Shown here piece after piece: positions 16,831 through 24,421 of a DNA stretch of 59,571 nt (position 1 is its first letter; each line of letters starts with the position of its first letter). The DNA is from Pseudomonas putida (GTDB taxonomy: Bacteria; Pseudomonadota; Gammaproteobacteria; Pseudomonadales; Pseudomonadaceae): the NCBI RefSeq assembly GCF_001976065.1, contig NZ_MNAH01000001.1, positions 1,390,086 to 1,449,656 on the forward strand. The letters run 5' to 3'. The position numbers and the translations under genes are program-made. The notes beneath the pieces were generated by a model that was given only the letters and a program-made list of their open reading frames with translations, was not told the DNA's origin and ran no database searches.

Positions 16831-17708
16831 ACGGCCTCCGATTGGCTATGGTGTTGCATAAGGGCCGCGGTCACGGTGTTTTTCATCAGGAAGGCAATGG
16901 TCATCGGCCCGACACCCCCGGGTACCGGGGTGATGGCCGCGACCTGGAGCAGGGCGCTGTCGAAGTCGACATCGCCGACCAGGCGGCTGCGACCGGCGTC
17001 GTCGATGCGATTGATGCCGACGTCGATCACCACCGCGCCAGGCTTGAGCCAACTGGCGTCGATCAGGCGCGGACGACCCACCGCGGCGATGACGATGTCG
17101 GCCTGGCGGCACAGGACTTGTGGGGCCGGGCTGCGCGAGTGCAGCACGGTCACCGAGCAGTCGGCCTTGAGCAACAGGGCGACCATGGGCTTGCCGACGA
17201 TGTTCGAACGGCCGATCACCACCGCGTGCTTGCCGCGCAGATCGCCGCAGGTTTGCTCCAGCAGATACAGGCAACCGCTAGGCGTGCAAGGCGCGAGCAC
17301 CGGGCGGCCCTGGCTGAGGCCTCCGACGTTTTCACTGTGGAAACCGTCGACGTCCTTGCCCGGATCGATGGCTTGCAGTGCCCGCAGTTCATCGACATGG
17401 GCAGGCAAGGGCAGTTGCAGGAGAATGCCGTGGATCGAGGGATCGGCATTCAGGCGGGCGATCAGCTCGAGCAGCTGTTCGGTGCGGGTGTCGCTGGGCA
17501 GGCGATGTTCCAGGGAGCGGATGCCGACCTCTTCGGCGCGCAGGATCTTGTTGCGCACATACACCTGGCTGGCCGGGTCGCTGCCGACCAGGATCACCGC
17601 CAGGGCCGGCTGGATGTCTCGCGCACGCAGGCGGTCGACGTCCTTGCGGACCTCGATCAACACCCGGGCGGCGGCGGCTTTGCCGTCAATCAGTCGGGGA
17701 GTGTTCAC
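16812..17708 (-). CDS. folD: Bifunctional methylene-THF dehydrogenase / methenyl-THF cyclohydrolase
   Basis: A 298-residue FolD. Catalytic SQVYVRNK holds the conserved Tyr and Lys; GILLQLPLP, the nucleotide loop [10 protein letters not shown] and the signature [10 protein letters not shown] are all present. It interconverts 5,10-methylene-THF and 10-formyl-THF in the cytosol. Placed between purU and soxB with overlaps on both sides, it is dedicated to the one-carbon unit released by the Sox-type complex rather than being the housekeeping copy. Confidence 0.95.
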   Translation of the reverse strand: MNTPRLIDGKAAAARVLIEVRKDVDRLRARDIQPALAVILVGSDPASQVYVRNKILRAEEVGIRSLEHRLPSDTRTEQLLELIARLNADPSIHGILLQLPLPAHVDELRALQAIDPGKDVDGFHSENVGGLSQGRPVLAPCTPSGCLYLLEQTCGDLRGKHAVVIGRSNIVGKPMVALLLKADCSVTVLHSRSPAPQVLCRQADIVIAAVGRPRLIDASWLKPGAVVIDVGINRIDDAGRSRLVGDVDFDSALLQVAAITPVPGGVGPMTIAFLMKNTVTAALMQHHSQSEAVCPSIS

Positions 17709-18571
17709 CGGAAGATCACCGTTCGGTCCTGGTTGAGGAAGACCCGGTGCTCCAGGTGGTACTTGACCGCCTTCGACAGGGCCACGGTCTCGGTGTCGCG
17801 GCCGGTGGCCACGAGGTCGTCCGGCAGGTAGACGTGATCGACCCGCTGCACTTCCTGCTCGATGATCGGACCCTCATCGAGATCGCTGGTGACGTAGTGG
17901 GCGGTGGCGCCGATCAGCTTCACGCCGCGCTGGTACGCCTGGTGATAGGGCTTGGCGCCCTTGAAACCGGGGAGGAAGGAATGGTGAATGTTGATCGCTC
18001 GCCCGGACAGTTGCTTGCACAGGTCGTCGGAGAGAATTTGCATGTAGCGCGCCAGCACCACCAGTTCGGTGCCGGTGTCGTCGACCACCTTCATTAGTTC
18101 GGCTTCCTGGCGGGCCTTGGTGTCCTTGGTCACCGGCAGGTAGATGAACCGGATGCCCTCGCGCTCGGCCATGGGCCGCAGGTCGAGGTGGTTGGAGACG
18201 ATGGCGGTGATGGTCATGTCCATCTCGCCCTTGTGGTAGCGGTAGAGCAGGTCGGTCAGGCAATGGTCGAACTTGCTCACCATCAGCAGCACGCGCATGG
18301 GTTCGCGGGTGTCATGCAGTTCCCACTGCATGTCGAAGGCCTGGGCGACGTCGCTGAAACCGGCCTTGATCTGCTGGATATCCCCGGCGTGGCCATCGTT
18401 GAAACGGAACACCGCGCGCATGAAAAAGCGCCCGCTGAAATCGTCGTCGAATTGCGCCATCTCCCCGATGTAGCAACCGTTGTCCGCGAGATAAGTGGTG
18501 ACGGCCGCGACAATGCCCGACACCGCGGGACAGGTGATCTTGATGATGAAATGGTTTTTCTCGTGTTGCAT
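17705..18571 (-). CDS. purU: Formyltetrahydrofolate deformylase
   Basis: A 288-residue PurU. An N-terminal ACT domain ([20 protein letters not shown]) precedes a formyltransferase-fold catalytic domain with [20 protein letters not shown] and [15 protein letters not shown], containing the catalytic Asn, His and Asp. It hydrolyses 10-formyl-THF to formate and THF, recycling folate. First gene of the leftward operon purU-folD-soxBDAG; GAGGA sits 7 bases before ATG 18571. It overlaps folD by 4 bases. The order traces methylene-THF to formyl-THF to formate in reverse. Confidence 0.95.
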   Translation of the reverse strand: MQHEKNHFIIKITCPAVSGIVAAVTTYLADNGCYIGEMAQFDDDFSGRFFMRAVFRFNDGHAGDIQQIKAGFSDVAQAFDMQWELHDTREPMRVLLMVSKFDHCLTDLLYRYHKGEMDMTITAIVSNHLDLRPMAEREGIRFIYLPVTKDTKARQEAELMKVVDDTGTELVVLARYMQILSDDLCKQLSGRAINIHHSFLPGFKGAKPYHQAYQRGVKLIGATAHYVTSDLDEGPIIEQEVQRVDHVYLPDDLVATGRDTETVALSKAVKYHLEHRVFLNQDRTVIFR

Positions 18572-18799
18572 GACACGTCCTCGGGATGATGGCGGCAGCT
18601 CATCGCATAGCGAAAAAATGTCAGCGGACAGCGAGGCTCATTCCTTGAGCGCATTTTCTTGGTGGGAATAAAATATTCCTGTAGGTGGCTTTATAGGGGA
18701 AAGGGTGGGGGTGCGTCCAGAGGTTTTTGTGAAAGTTTTTTAACTGGTGGGAAATTTATTGGCTGAGCAACGTGTAGTTGAAATGCCTGTAGGCACTAG

Positions 18800-18975
18800 T
18801 TTGAAGGAGCCGGCATGCTGGCAATGCCGGCCTGACAGCCAACCGGAATTTTGCGGCTGTACGCGATACCTGTGGGAGCGAGCCTGCTCGCGAAAAACCT
18901 GAGAGCGCCGCAGGGCGTCAGGCTCCCCGCGTCATCGTTGGCCTCCATCGCTGGCAAGCCAGCTCCTTCAGTGGA
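18800..18975. repeat. Cluster of three different REP-type elements
   Basis: Three REP families lie close together between purU and the amine operon: GGAGCCGGCATGCTGGCAAT near 18808; TGTGGGAGCGAGCCTGCTCG near 18871; and CGCTGGCAAGCCAGCTCCTT near 18950, the same core as in the array at 11261. They fill the middle of the 541-base divergent intergenic region and would separate the two promoters. Confidence 0.75.
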
Positions 18976-19049
18976 TCGGGGGCGGCCGCGGGAGAGGGGT
19001 TATCTGTCAGGCCGCCAAGTCATCCCCAACGAAGATACCAACCTTGCAC

Positions 19050-19105
19050 GCATGAAATTAAACCTGTATTTTTTCATGAAATTACAACTATAAAATTTCA
19101 TGGAA
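19050..19105. promoter_or_regulatory. Three CATG-centred operator-like sites at 24-bp intervals
   Basis: CATGAAAT at 19051-19058, the perfect palindrome TTTCATGAAA at 19072-19081, and TTTCATGGAA at 19096-19105 have their centres (19052.5, 19076.5, 19100.5) exactly 24 bases apart. The last ends 7 bases before the oxidase start codon. Such phased repeats usually bind a dimeric repressor cooperatively. The obvious candidate is the XRE-cupin protein encoded two genes away, an inference from context. Confidence 0.6.
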
Positions 19106-19112
19106 CCGGTAA

Positions 19113-20402
19113 ATGTTTCAGCAATCCACCCAGCATGTCGCCAGCTACTACGCCCACACCTGCGCCGATCGCCTGGTCAACCGCGCGGCATTGGAGGGCG
19201 AGCAAAACACCGACGTGCTGATCGTCGGCGCCGGCTTCAGCGGCTTGCACACGGCGCTGCGCCTGGCCCTGGCCGGCAAGCGCGTGACCTTGCTGGAGGC
19301 CAGCCGGGTCGCCTGGGCCGCATCGGGACGCAATGGCGGCCAGGCCATTCTCGGTTGGTCCTGTGACATGCCGCCACTGGAAGCCGCCCTGGGTCATGAA
19401 CGCGCACGGCGCCTGTGGGACGGCATGCGCTGGGCCGCAGGGGAATTGCGCGAATTGCCCGCACGCCATGGTTTCGATTGCGACTACCGCCCCGGCCACC
19501 TCTGGACCTCGGTGATGCCACGGCGGGTCAGCCTGTTGACCGAATGGCAACACGAGGCCAGCCACAAATGGGGGCATGACGGATTGCGTTTCATCGAGCG
19601 CGCCCAGTTGCCCGAGTGGGTGGCCAGCGAGCGCTATCAGGCCGGCCTGTTCGACCCCGAAGGCGGGCACTTGAACCCGCTGAAACTGGCCTTGGGGCTG
19701 GCCGCCGCGATTGAGCGGGCGGGTGGTGTGATTCATGAACAAAGCAAGGCGTTGAATTATCACGAGGACAAAAACGGCTTCGTGGTGACCACCAACCGCG
19801 GTCGCATCCGCGCCGATGTCCTGGTCCTGGCCTGCAATGCCTACCTGGACCGGCTCGACCCGCAGCTATCGAGTTGCGTACTGCCCGTTGGCACCTATCA
19901 AGTGGCCACGGCACCGATGTCCGAGGCCCAGGCCACCGCGCTGCTACCGAGCAATGTCTGTGTCACCGACAACCAGTTCGTGCTCGATTATTTTCGCCGC
20001 ACGCCGGACAACCGGCTGCTGTTCGGCGGCGGCTGCACCTACCTGGGTGGCATGCCCAAGGACATCGCCGGCGCCACCCGGCCATGCCTGGAACGGGTGT
20101 TTCCACAATTGAAAGGGATTGAACTGGAGTTCGCCTGGGGCGGGCACATCGACCTGACGCTCAAGCGCACGCCCGACATCGGCCGACGCGGCGACCTCTA
20201 CTGGTTGCAGGGCTACTCCGGGCACGGCGTGCTGCCAACCCTGGCCGGGGCACGGGCGGCGTCCGACGCCATTCTCGGCCAGCCGGATGAGTTGGCGTTG
20301 TATCAGGGTTTGAGCAACGCCAGCTTTCCCGGCGGGAAATACATGGCAGCGCCGCTGGAAGCCATCGGCAAAGCCTGGTACCGGCTGCGCGACAGCATTT
20401 GA
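19113..20402 (+). CDS. FAD-dependent amine oxidase, PuuB/OrdL-like
   Basis: A 429-residue DAO-family flavoprotein. DVLIVGAGFSGLHTALRL at about residues 34-51 binds FAD, followed by WAASGRNGGQAILGWSC, a signature of gamma-glutamylputrescine oxidase (PuuB) relatives, and GYSGHGVLPTLAG at the C-terminus. It probably oxidises a gamma-glutamylated amine or secondary amine using O2. First gene of a three-gene operon with a PuuR-like regulator and a PuuA-like ligase. The start has only a weak GGAA ribosome binding site and lies just after the three operator-like sites. Confidence 0.88.
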   Translation: MFQQSTQHVASYYAHTCADRLVNRAALEGEQNTDVLIVGAGFSGLHTALRLALAGKRVTLLEASRVAWAASGRNGGQAILGWSCDMPPLEAALGHERARRLWDGMRWAAGELRELPARHGFDCDYRPGHLWTSVMPRRVSLLTEWQHEASHKWGHDGLRFIERAQLPEWVASERYQAGLFDPEGGHLNPLKLALGLAAAIERAGGVIHEQSKALNYHEDKNGFVVTTNRGRIRADVLVLACNAYLDRLDPQLSSCVLPVGTYQVATAPMSEAQATALLPSNVCVTDNQFVLDYFRRTPDNRLLFGGGCTYLGGMPKDIAGATRPCLERVFPQLKGIELEFAWGGHIDLTLKRTPDIGRRGDLYWLQGYSGHGVLPTLAGARAASDAILGQPDELALYQGLSNASFPGGKYMAAPLEAIGKAWYRLRDSI

Positions 20403-20427
20403 ATCGGCCATTTCTGGAAGCCATTAG

Positions 20428-20982
20428 ATGGACATGCAAGAAGAGATTTCGGCGCTGGCGATCCTGATCCAGGACCTGCGCAAGCACAAGAAGTACACCT
20501 TGAAGGACCTGGCCGACAAGATCGGCCGCTCCGTGGGTTTTCTATCGCAAGTGGAGCGCGGCTTGTCCCGCCCGACGGTGGCGGACTTGACCGCCATCAG
20601 CGAGACCCTCGGCGTGCCGACCACCTATTTCTACAGCCTGCCCAAACCCATGGCGTTGCCCTGGGTCACCCGGCCGGACGAACGCCGCACCCTGTATTAC
20701 GCCGACGGCATCACCGACATCCTGGTCTCGCCAAAAATGCGCGCGTCCTTTTCCATGCTCGAAAGCCAGCTGGAACCCGGTGCCAGCAGCGGCGACCGGC
20801 ACATGAAGGACAGCTCGGAGCAGGGCGGTTACGTCCTGGAAGGCGAGCTGACCCTGTGGCTCGATGATGACGACCCGGTGACCCTGCGCGCCGGCGACAG
20901 CTTTCAACTGGCCAGTCATGCCCACTGCCGCTACGGCAACCTCTCGGCCCAACTGACCCGAGTGCTCTGGGTCTACACCTGA
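20428..20982 (+). CDS. XRE-family regulator with C-terminal cupin (PuuR-like)
   Basis: A 184-residue regulator. The N-terminal helix-turn-helix covers residues 13-66 (YTLKDLADKIGRSVGFLSQ, then VERGLSRPTVADL), and the C-terminal cupin covers about 110-180 (GYVLEGELTLWLDDD, LRAGDSFQLASHAH). The same two-domain layout is found in PuuR, which senses putrescine. Lying between the oxidase and ligase genes, it is probably the local repressor and may bind the 19050-19105 sites, affecting both divergent operons. The cognate ligand is unknown. Confidence 0.9.
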   Translation: MDMQEEISALAILIQDLRKHKKYTLKDLADKIGRSVGFLSQVERGLSRPTVADLTAISETLGVPTTYFYSLPKPMALPWVTRPDERRTLYYADGITDILVSPKMRASFSMLESQLEPGASSGDRHMKDSSEQGGYVLEGELTLWLDDDDPVTLRAGDSFQLASHAHCRYGNLSAQLTRVLWVYT

Positions 20983-21006
20983 TAAAAACAAGCAAGGAAC
21001 AAAACG

Positions 21007-22353
21007 ATGGATGCTGTGTGCTCTGATCTGCTGGCTGAAGTGCGTGGGTTTCGTCAGCGCTACCCCGAGGTGCGTTACGTCGACCTGATCTCCCTGGACA
21101 TCCCCGGGCATTTCTACGGCAAGCGCTACCCGATCGAAATGCTCGAAAAAGTCGCCGCCGGCAGCGCCCTCAAGTTACCGCAAAACTGCGTGTTGCTCGG
21201 CACCCAGGGCGGGCTGTTCAAGATCGGCGACTACTGTTTCAACGACGGCGATCCGGATGCCCTGCGGCGCCTGGTGCCAGGCACGCTGAAGTTGGTGAGC
21301 TGGGAGAAGCAACCGCTGGGGCAGATGCTGATCACCTCCGACGGCACGGAAAAACCGATCGAATTTGAACCCCGTGAAGTCCTCGCCCAGGTGTTGGCGC
21401 GGCTGGGTCGCAAGGGGATTTTTCCGGTGGTGGCGTTCGAGCTGGAGTTCTATCTGTTCGATAGCCAGTTGCGCGATGGCTTGCCGCAGTTTGCCCGCGA
21501 CCCGCTGACCGGTGATGCCGATGACCAGCCGAACATGCACATCGAACGACTGTCGCGCTTTGCCCCGGTGCTCGATGAAATGGTCGAGACCGCGCGTGCC
21601 CAAGGCATCGACGCCACGGTGATCACCGCCGAATTGGGCCCCGGTCAGTTCGAAATCAACTTCGGTCACCTGGACGACGGCCTGCGCGCCGCCGACTGGG
21701 CCGCTTTGTTCTGCCGCAGTACGCGAGGCGTGGCCCTCAAGCACGACTACCGCGCCAGTTTCATGGCCAAGCCTTACCTGCAGCACCCCGGCAGCGGCAT
21801 GCATGTGCACGTGAGCCTGTACGACGAAGCGGGCAACAACCTGATGGCGGCGAACGGGCAACAAGCGTTGCGCCATGCGGTGGCCGGTTGCCTGGATGTG
21901 TTGCCGCACTGCATGCCGATCTTCGCGCCGAACCACAACGCGATGCGGCGCTTGAGCGCCACGGTGAACGTCGCTTCGCGCGCGAGTTGGGGCTTCGAGG
22001 ATCGGGACGCGTGCCTGCGGGTGCCGGAGTCGGACGCCAGGAACCTGCGGGTCGAACATCGCCTGGCCGGCGCCGATGCCAACCCGTACCTGGTACTGGC
22101 CGCCATCCTGGTGGGGATGGAACAAGGCCTTGAACAGGGCCGCGAACCGATCGCCCCGCTCAACGAAGACCGCGACAGTGGCATCGACTTCCCGCTGGAG
22201 ATGCTCGAGGCGGTGCAGTCCATGCAAAGCCATCAAAAACTGCGTGAAGGTTTGGGCGCGGAATTCGTCCATGTGTATTGCGAGAACAAGCGCCAGGACC
22301 ACCTGGCATTCCTCAATGACATCAGTGCCCGTGAGTATCGCTGGTTCCTGTAG
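21007..22353 (+). CDS. Glutamine synthetase family protein, gamma-glutamyl-amine ligase
   Basis: A 448-residue GS-fold ligase. ELGPGQFEINFG, HPGSGMHVHVSL (ATP/metal site), NHNAMRRL and RVEHRLAGADANPYL are the conserved blocks. The N-terminus (RYVDLISLDIPGHFYGKRYP) is of the PuuA / gamma-glutamylpolyamine synthetase type rather than GlnA or GmaS. It would ligate glutamate to a primary or small amine using ATP. AGCAAGGAAC precedes ATG 21007. Pairing with a PuuB-like oxidase and PuuR-like regulator supports an amine-catabolic role, with the adjacent Sox-type operon possibly handling methyl carbon. Confidence 0.88.
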   Translation: MDAVCSDLLAEVRGFRQRYPEVRYVDLISLDIPGHFYGKRYPIEMLEKVAAGSALKLPQNCVLLGTQGGLFKIGDYCFNDGDPDALRRLVPGTLKLVSWEKQPLGQMLITSDGTEKPIEFEPREVLAQVLARLGRKGIFPVVAFELEFYLFDSQLRDGLPQFARDPLTGDADDQPNMHIERLSRFAPVLDEMVETARAQGIDATVITAELGPGQFEINFGHLDDGLRAADWAALFCRSTRGVALKHDYRASFMAKPYLQHPGSGMHVHVSLYDEAGNNLMAANGQQALRHAVAGCLDVLPHCMPIFAPNHNAMRRLSATVNVASRASWGFEDRDACLRVPESDARNLRVEHRLAGADANPYLVLAAILVGMEQGLEQGREPIAPLNEDRDSGIDFPLEMLEAVQSMQSHQKLREGLGAEFVHVYCENKRQDHLAFLNDISAREYRWFL

Positions 22354-22441
22354 TTAAGGTGGTTTCGAGGTTAACCGTAAATAATATCAGGATATATAAC
22401 GGCTTATAGATTTTAGTAACTAAACGGTTAACTAAAATATC

Positions 22442-22544
22442 TTGTTACAGGGCGAAACATTGCGTAGTATACGCCCCGCGTTCACCACCACGGTTTATGC
22501 ATTTTTGAATCCCGGGCGTCCATCAGCTGCCCGGGATTTTTTTT
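22442..22544 (+). ncRNA. Candidate small RNA with its own promoter
   Basis: TTGTTA at 22442-22447 and TAGTAT at 22465-22470 are separated by exactly 17 bases, a good sigma-70 promoter. Transcription from about 22477 would give a transcript of about 68 bases, ending at the strong terminator at 22509-22544. No reading frame of useful length is present. The upstream AT-rich DNA has GTTAAC-centred repeats (22369-22377 and 22425-22433). The position between two convergent operons fits an independent sRNA, but the terminator might only serve the upstream ligase operon. Confidence 0.45.
22509..22544 (+). terminator. Rho-independent terminator
   Basis: A perfect 9-bp stem, ATCCCGGGC at 22509-22517 and GCCCGGGAT at 22529-22537, is followed by a run of eight T on the forward strand. 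It terminates rightward transcription (the ligase operon and/or the candidate sRNA) just before the convergent end of tssA. The reverse direction lacks a clean U-tract. Confidence 0.9.
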
Positions 22545-22566
22545 GCCTGCAGTTTTTTCAGTGCCA

Positions 22567-23655
22567 TCAGGACTTCGTCCCCAGCACGTCGCGGATGTTG
22601 TCCACCACGTTGCTGTCCTTGATCACATCGCTCAGCCATCCCTCCAGCGGCATGTTGCCCCATTTGATCGCGCGTTCGATCAGATAGGGGACAGGGCTCT
22701 GGGGCTCGGTCTGCTTGAAGTACTGCGCGATACCTGCCAGCAGGGTGAATGCCTCGTCGCGGGTTTGCGGTGTGGTGCGCAGCGGCGTGACGGGAATGTC
22801 TTGCTGGGTCTGGGTCATTGCTGCACCTTCAGGTTGTGCGCCAGCGCTATCGCCGACGACCGGTGTGGGCGCGACAGGGGCGGGGTGTAGGTCGATACCG
22901 CGATCCTTGAGCAGTTTCTCGGCCAGTTGGCCGGCGCGGGACAACACGTCATGCAGCCCGGCAAAACTCGGCGCATCCTGGCCGAACAGCCTGTCGGCGG
23001 TGCCCTGGAGTTGTTGGCAGGCATTGAGGCTGGCGGCGATTTCGAAGGCTTTCTGGCGCAGGTGGTCGGAGTCGGTCAACACCACCGAACGCTGGAACAC
23101 CTCGGCGTTGATCTTGCCTTCGTCGAGGGCCGCGCGCATGGCCTGGGGGTTCTGCAACGCCAGGTTCTCCACGTGCCGGGATTCGTCATAGCGCAGCAGG
23201 CCGTACGCTTGGCCCTGGGTGATGGGCAGTGCGCCCACCACATCGGCCAGGGTTGTTTTCATCCACGCCAGGCGGGCAGCGCGTTCATCGGCCCCCTCTT
23301 CGAGGGAAGGGAAGAGGTCGGCCCAGAAAGTGTCCAGCAGGCGTTCGGCCAGGGTCAGGCCAAAGGTGATACCGGTGAAATGGTACTTGTGCGCCAGGGC
23401 TTCGCTGAGCCATGCGACGAGCATCAGGTCCTTGCTCTGTCGAGCCAGGCCTTGGGCAGCCAGGGTAAGGGTCAGGTCCCAGTCGGAAGACTTCAGGTCG
23501 GTTTGCCAGTCACCCTGGGTCAGATAATCGGGGTCTGCTCGCCGCGCTTCTTTCACCTGATCGAACAGGGTGGAAAAGCTCAGGTCTTCGCCGCTCCCCC
23601 CGTTGATGGGCGCTGTCAGTTCGGCCAGCGAAAGGTCGTTGAGAAATTCAGACAT
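22567..23655 (-). CDS. tssA: T6SS protein TssA
   Basis: A 362-residue TssA with the N-terminal ImpA domain (LAELTAPINGGSGEDLSFS, then PDYLTQGDWQTDLKSSDWD, WLSEALAHKYHFTGITFGL). TssA primes the baseplate and coordinates tube and sheath growth. The C-terminal domain after a Pro/Ala-rich linker near residue 255 ends in TPQTRDEAFTLLAGIAQYF and RAIKWGNMPLEGWLSDVIKD. ATG 23655 was preferred to the TTG six bases upstream. It is the last gene of the T6SS operon, 95 bases after hcp with two hairpins between. Confidence 0.9.
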   Translation of the reverse strand: MSEFLNDLSLAELTAPINGGSGEDLSFSTLFDQVKEARRADPDYLTQGDWQTDLKSSDWDLTLTLAAQGLARQSKDLMLVAWLSEALAHKYHFTGITFGLTLAERLLDTFWADLFPSLEEGADERAARLAWMKTTLADVVGALPITQGQAYGLLRYDESRHVENLALQNPQAMRAALDEGKINAEVFQRSVVLTDSDHLRQKAFEIAASLNACQQLQGTADRLFGQDAPSFAGLHDVLSRAGQLAEKLLKDRGIDLHPAPVAPTPVVGDSAGAQPEGAAMTQTQQDIPVTPLRTTPQTRDEAFTLLAGIAQYFKQTEPQSPVPYLIERAIKWGNMPLEGWLSDVIKDSNVVDNIRDVLGTKS

Positions 23656-23687
23656 AGGCAACTCGGATCGGAATAAAAGAACACCGT

Positions 23688-23735
23688 GCCCGCTTTCGCG
23701 GGCGCAGTGCTGAAACCGGACCGCTCTCGCGGCCC
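23688..23735 (-). promoter_or_regulatory. Two GNRA-capped hairpins after hcp
   Basis: Read on the reverse strand, GGGCCGC-GAGA-GCGGTCC (23735-23718, one G-U pair) is followed by GCCCGC-GAAA-GCGGGC (23703-23688). Both loops are GNRA tetraloops. They lie in the hcp-tssA spacer, where mRNA hairpins commonly protect an abundant upstream message or cause partial termination, so Hcp would be made in excess of TssA. No long U-tract follows directly, so full termination is unlikely. Confidence 0.6.
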
Positions 23736-23750
23736 GTTATTGCCCGGGGT

Positions 23751-24269
23751 TTACGCGAATACCTTGTTGGCAGTGCGATCCCAACCACCGGTGACGTTAC
23801 CGCCGCCCTGGCCGTCGGCACGGCTCTGCTGGGTGTAGGTGGTCTTGATGCGCGCGAAGTTGAAGCTGATCTCTTCGATCGGCAGGTCGCCCACCGCTTT
23901 GTCTTCGCCGCCCTGGCTACCGCCAGCGACCGCCTTGACGGAAGACACCACGACTTCTTCCAGGTTGATGGTCAGGTAGGTCACCTTGTCGCCACCGGCG
24001 CGGTTTACGTTCAACTGGATCTTGGCGATGTGCGTGCCTTTGCAGCAGGCTTCGAACAGCTTGGCGGAAGCCTTGTCCACGGCTTTGCGGATGCTGAAGT
24101 CGCTCAATGCCACACGCTCCGACGAAGCACCGCCCGAAGAGCTGGCTGTCGCGGAAGTCGCCTGGGTGGCGCCATACTCGTAGCCCAGCACTTCGATCCA
24201 ATCCTTGTGCTTGTCGTCCAGTACTTCGCCTGGAATGCCGTCGATCTGGATGTATGCGTCAAATGCCAT
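23751..24269 (-). CDS. hcp: Hcp tube protein (TssD)
   Basis: A 172-residue Hcp. It opens MAFDAYIQIDGIPGEVLDDKH, as in Hcp1-type proteins, continues VALSDFSIRKAVDKASAKLF and closes with IEEISFNFARIKTTYTQQ. Hexameric rings stack into the T6SS tube and carry small effectors. ATG 24269 has AAGGAGAAAGTAAAA before it, the strongest ribosome binding site in the operon. A 152-base gap separates it from the preceding gene and could hold an internal promoter. A short in-frame upstream extension is rejected. Confidence 0.95.
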   Translation of the reverse strand: MAFDAYIQIDGIPGEVLDDKHKDWIEVLGYEYGATQATSATASSSGGASSERVALSDFSIRKAVDKASAKLFEACCKGTHIAKIQLNVNRAGGDKVTYLTINLEEVVVSSVKAVAGGSQGGEDKAVGDLPIEEISFNFARIKTTYTQQSRADGQGGGNVTGGWDRTANKVFA

Positions 24270-24421
24270 TTTTACTTTCTCCTTACCTTCATTAAAAAGG
24301 ATGTCACCTGCAAACAGATCACAGCCCTTCGCTTTAACCTCTTTGAATCGATCAACAGAGGCTTGTTGCGCCAACCCGGAATCGGCCCGGGCAGCGGTTT
24401 TTCTTCATAGAGCGCGGCGTG

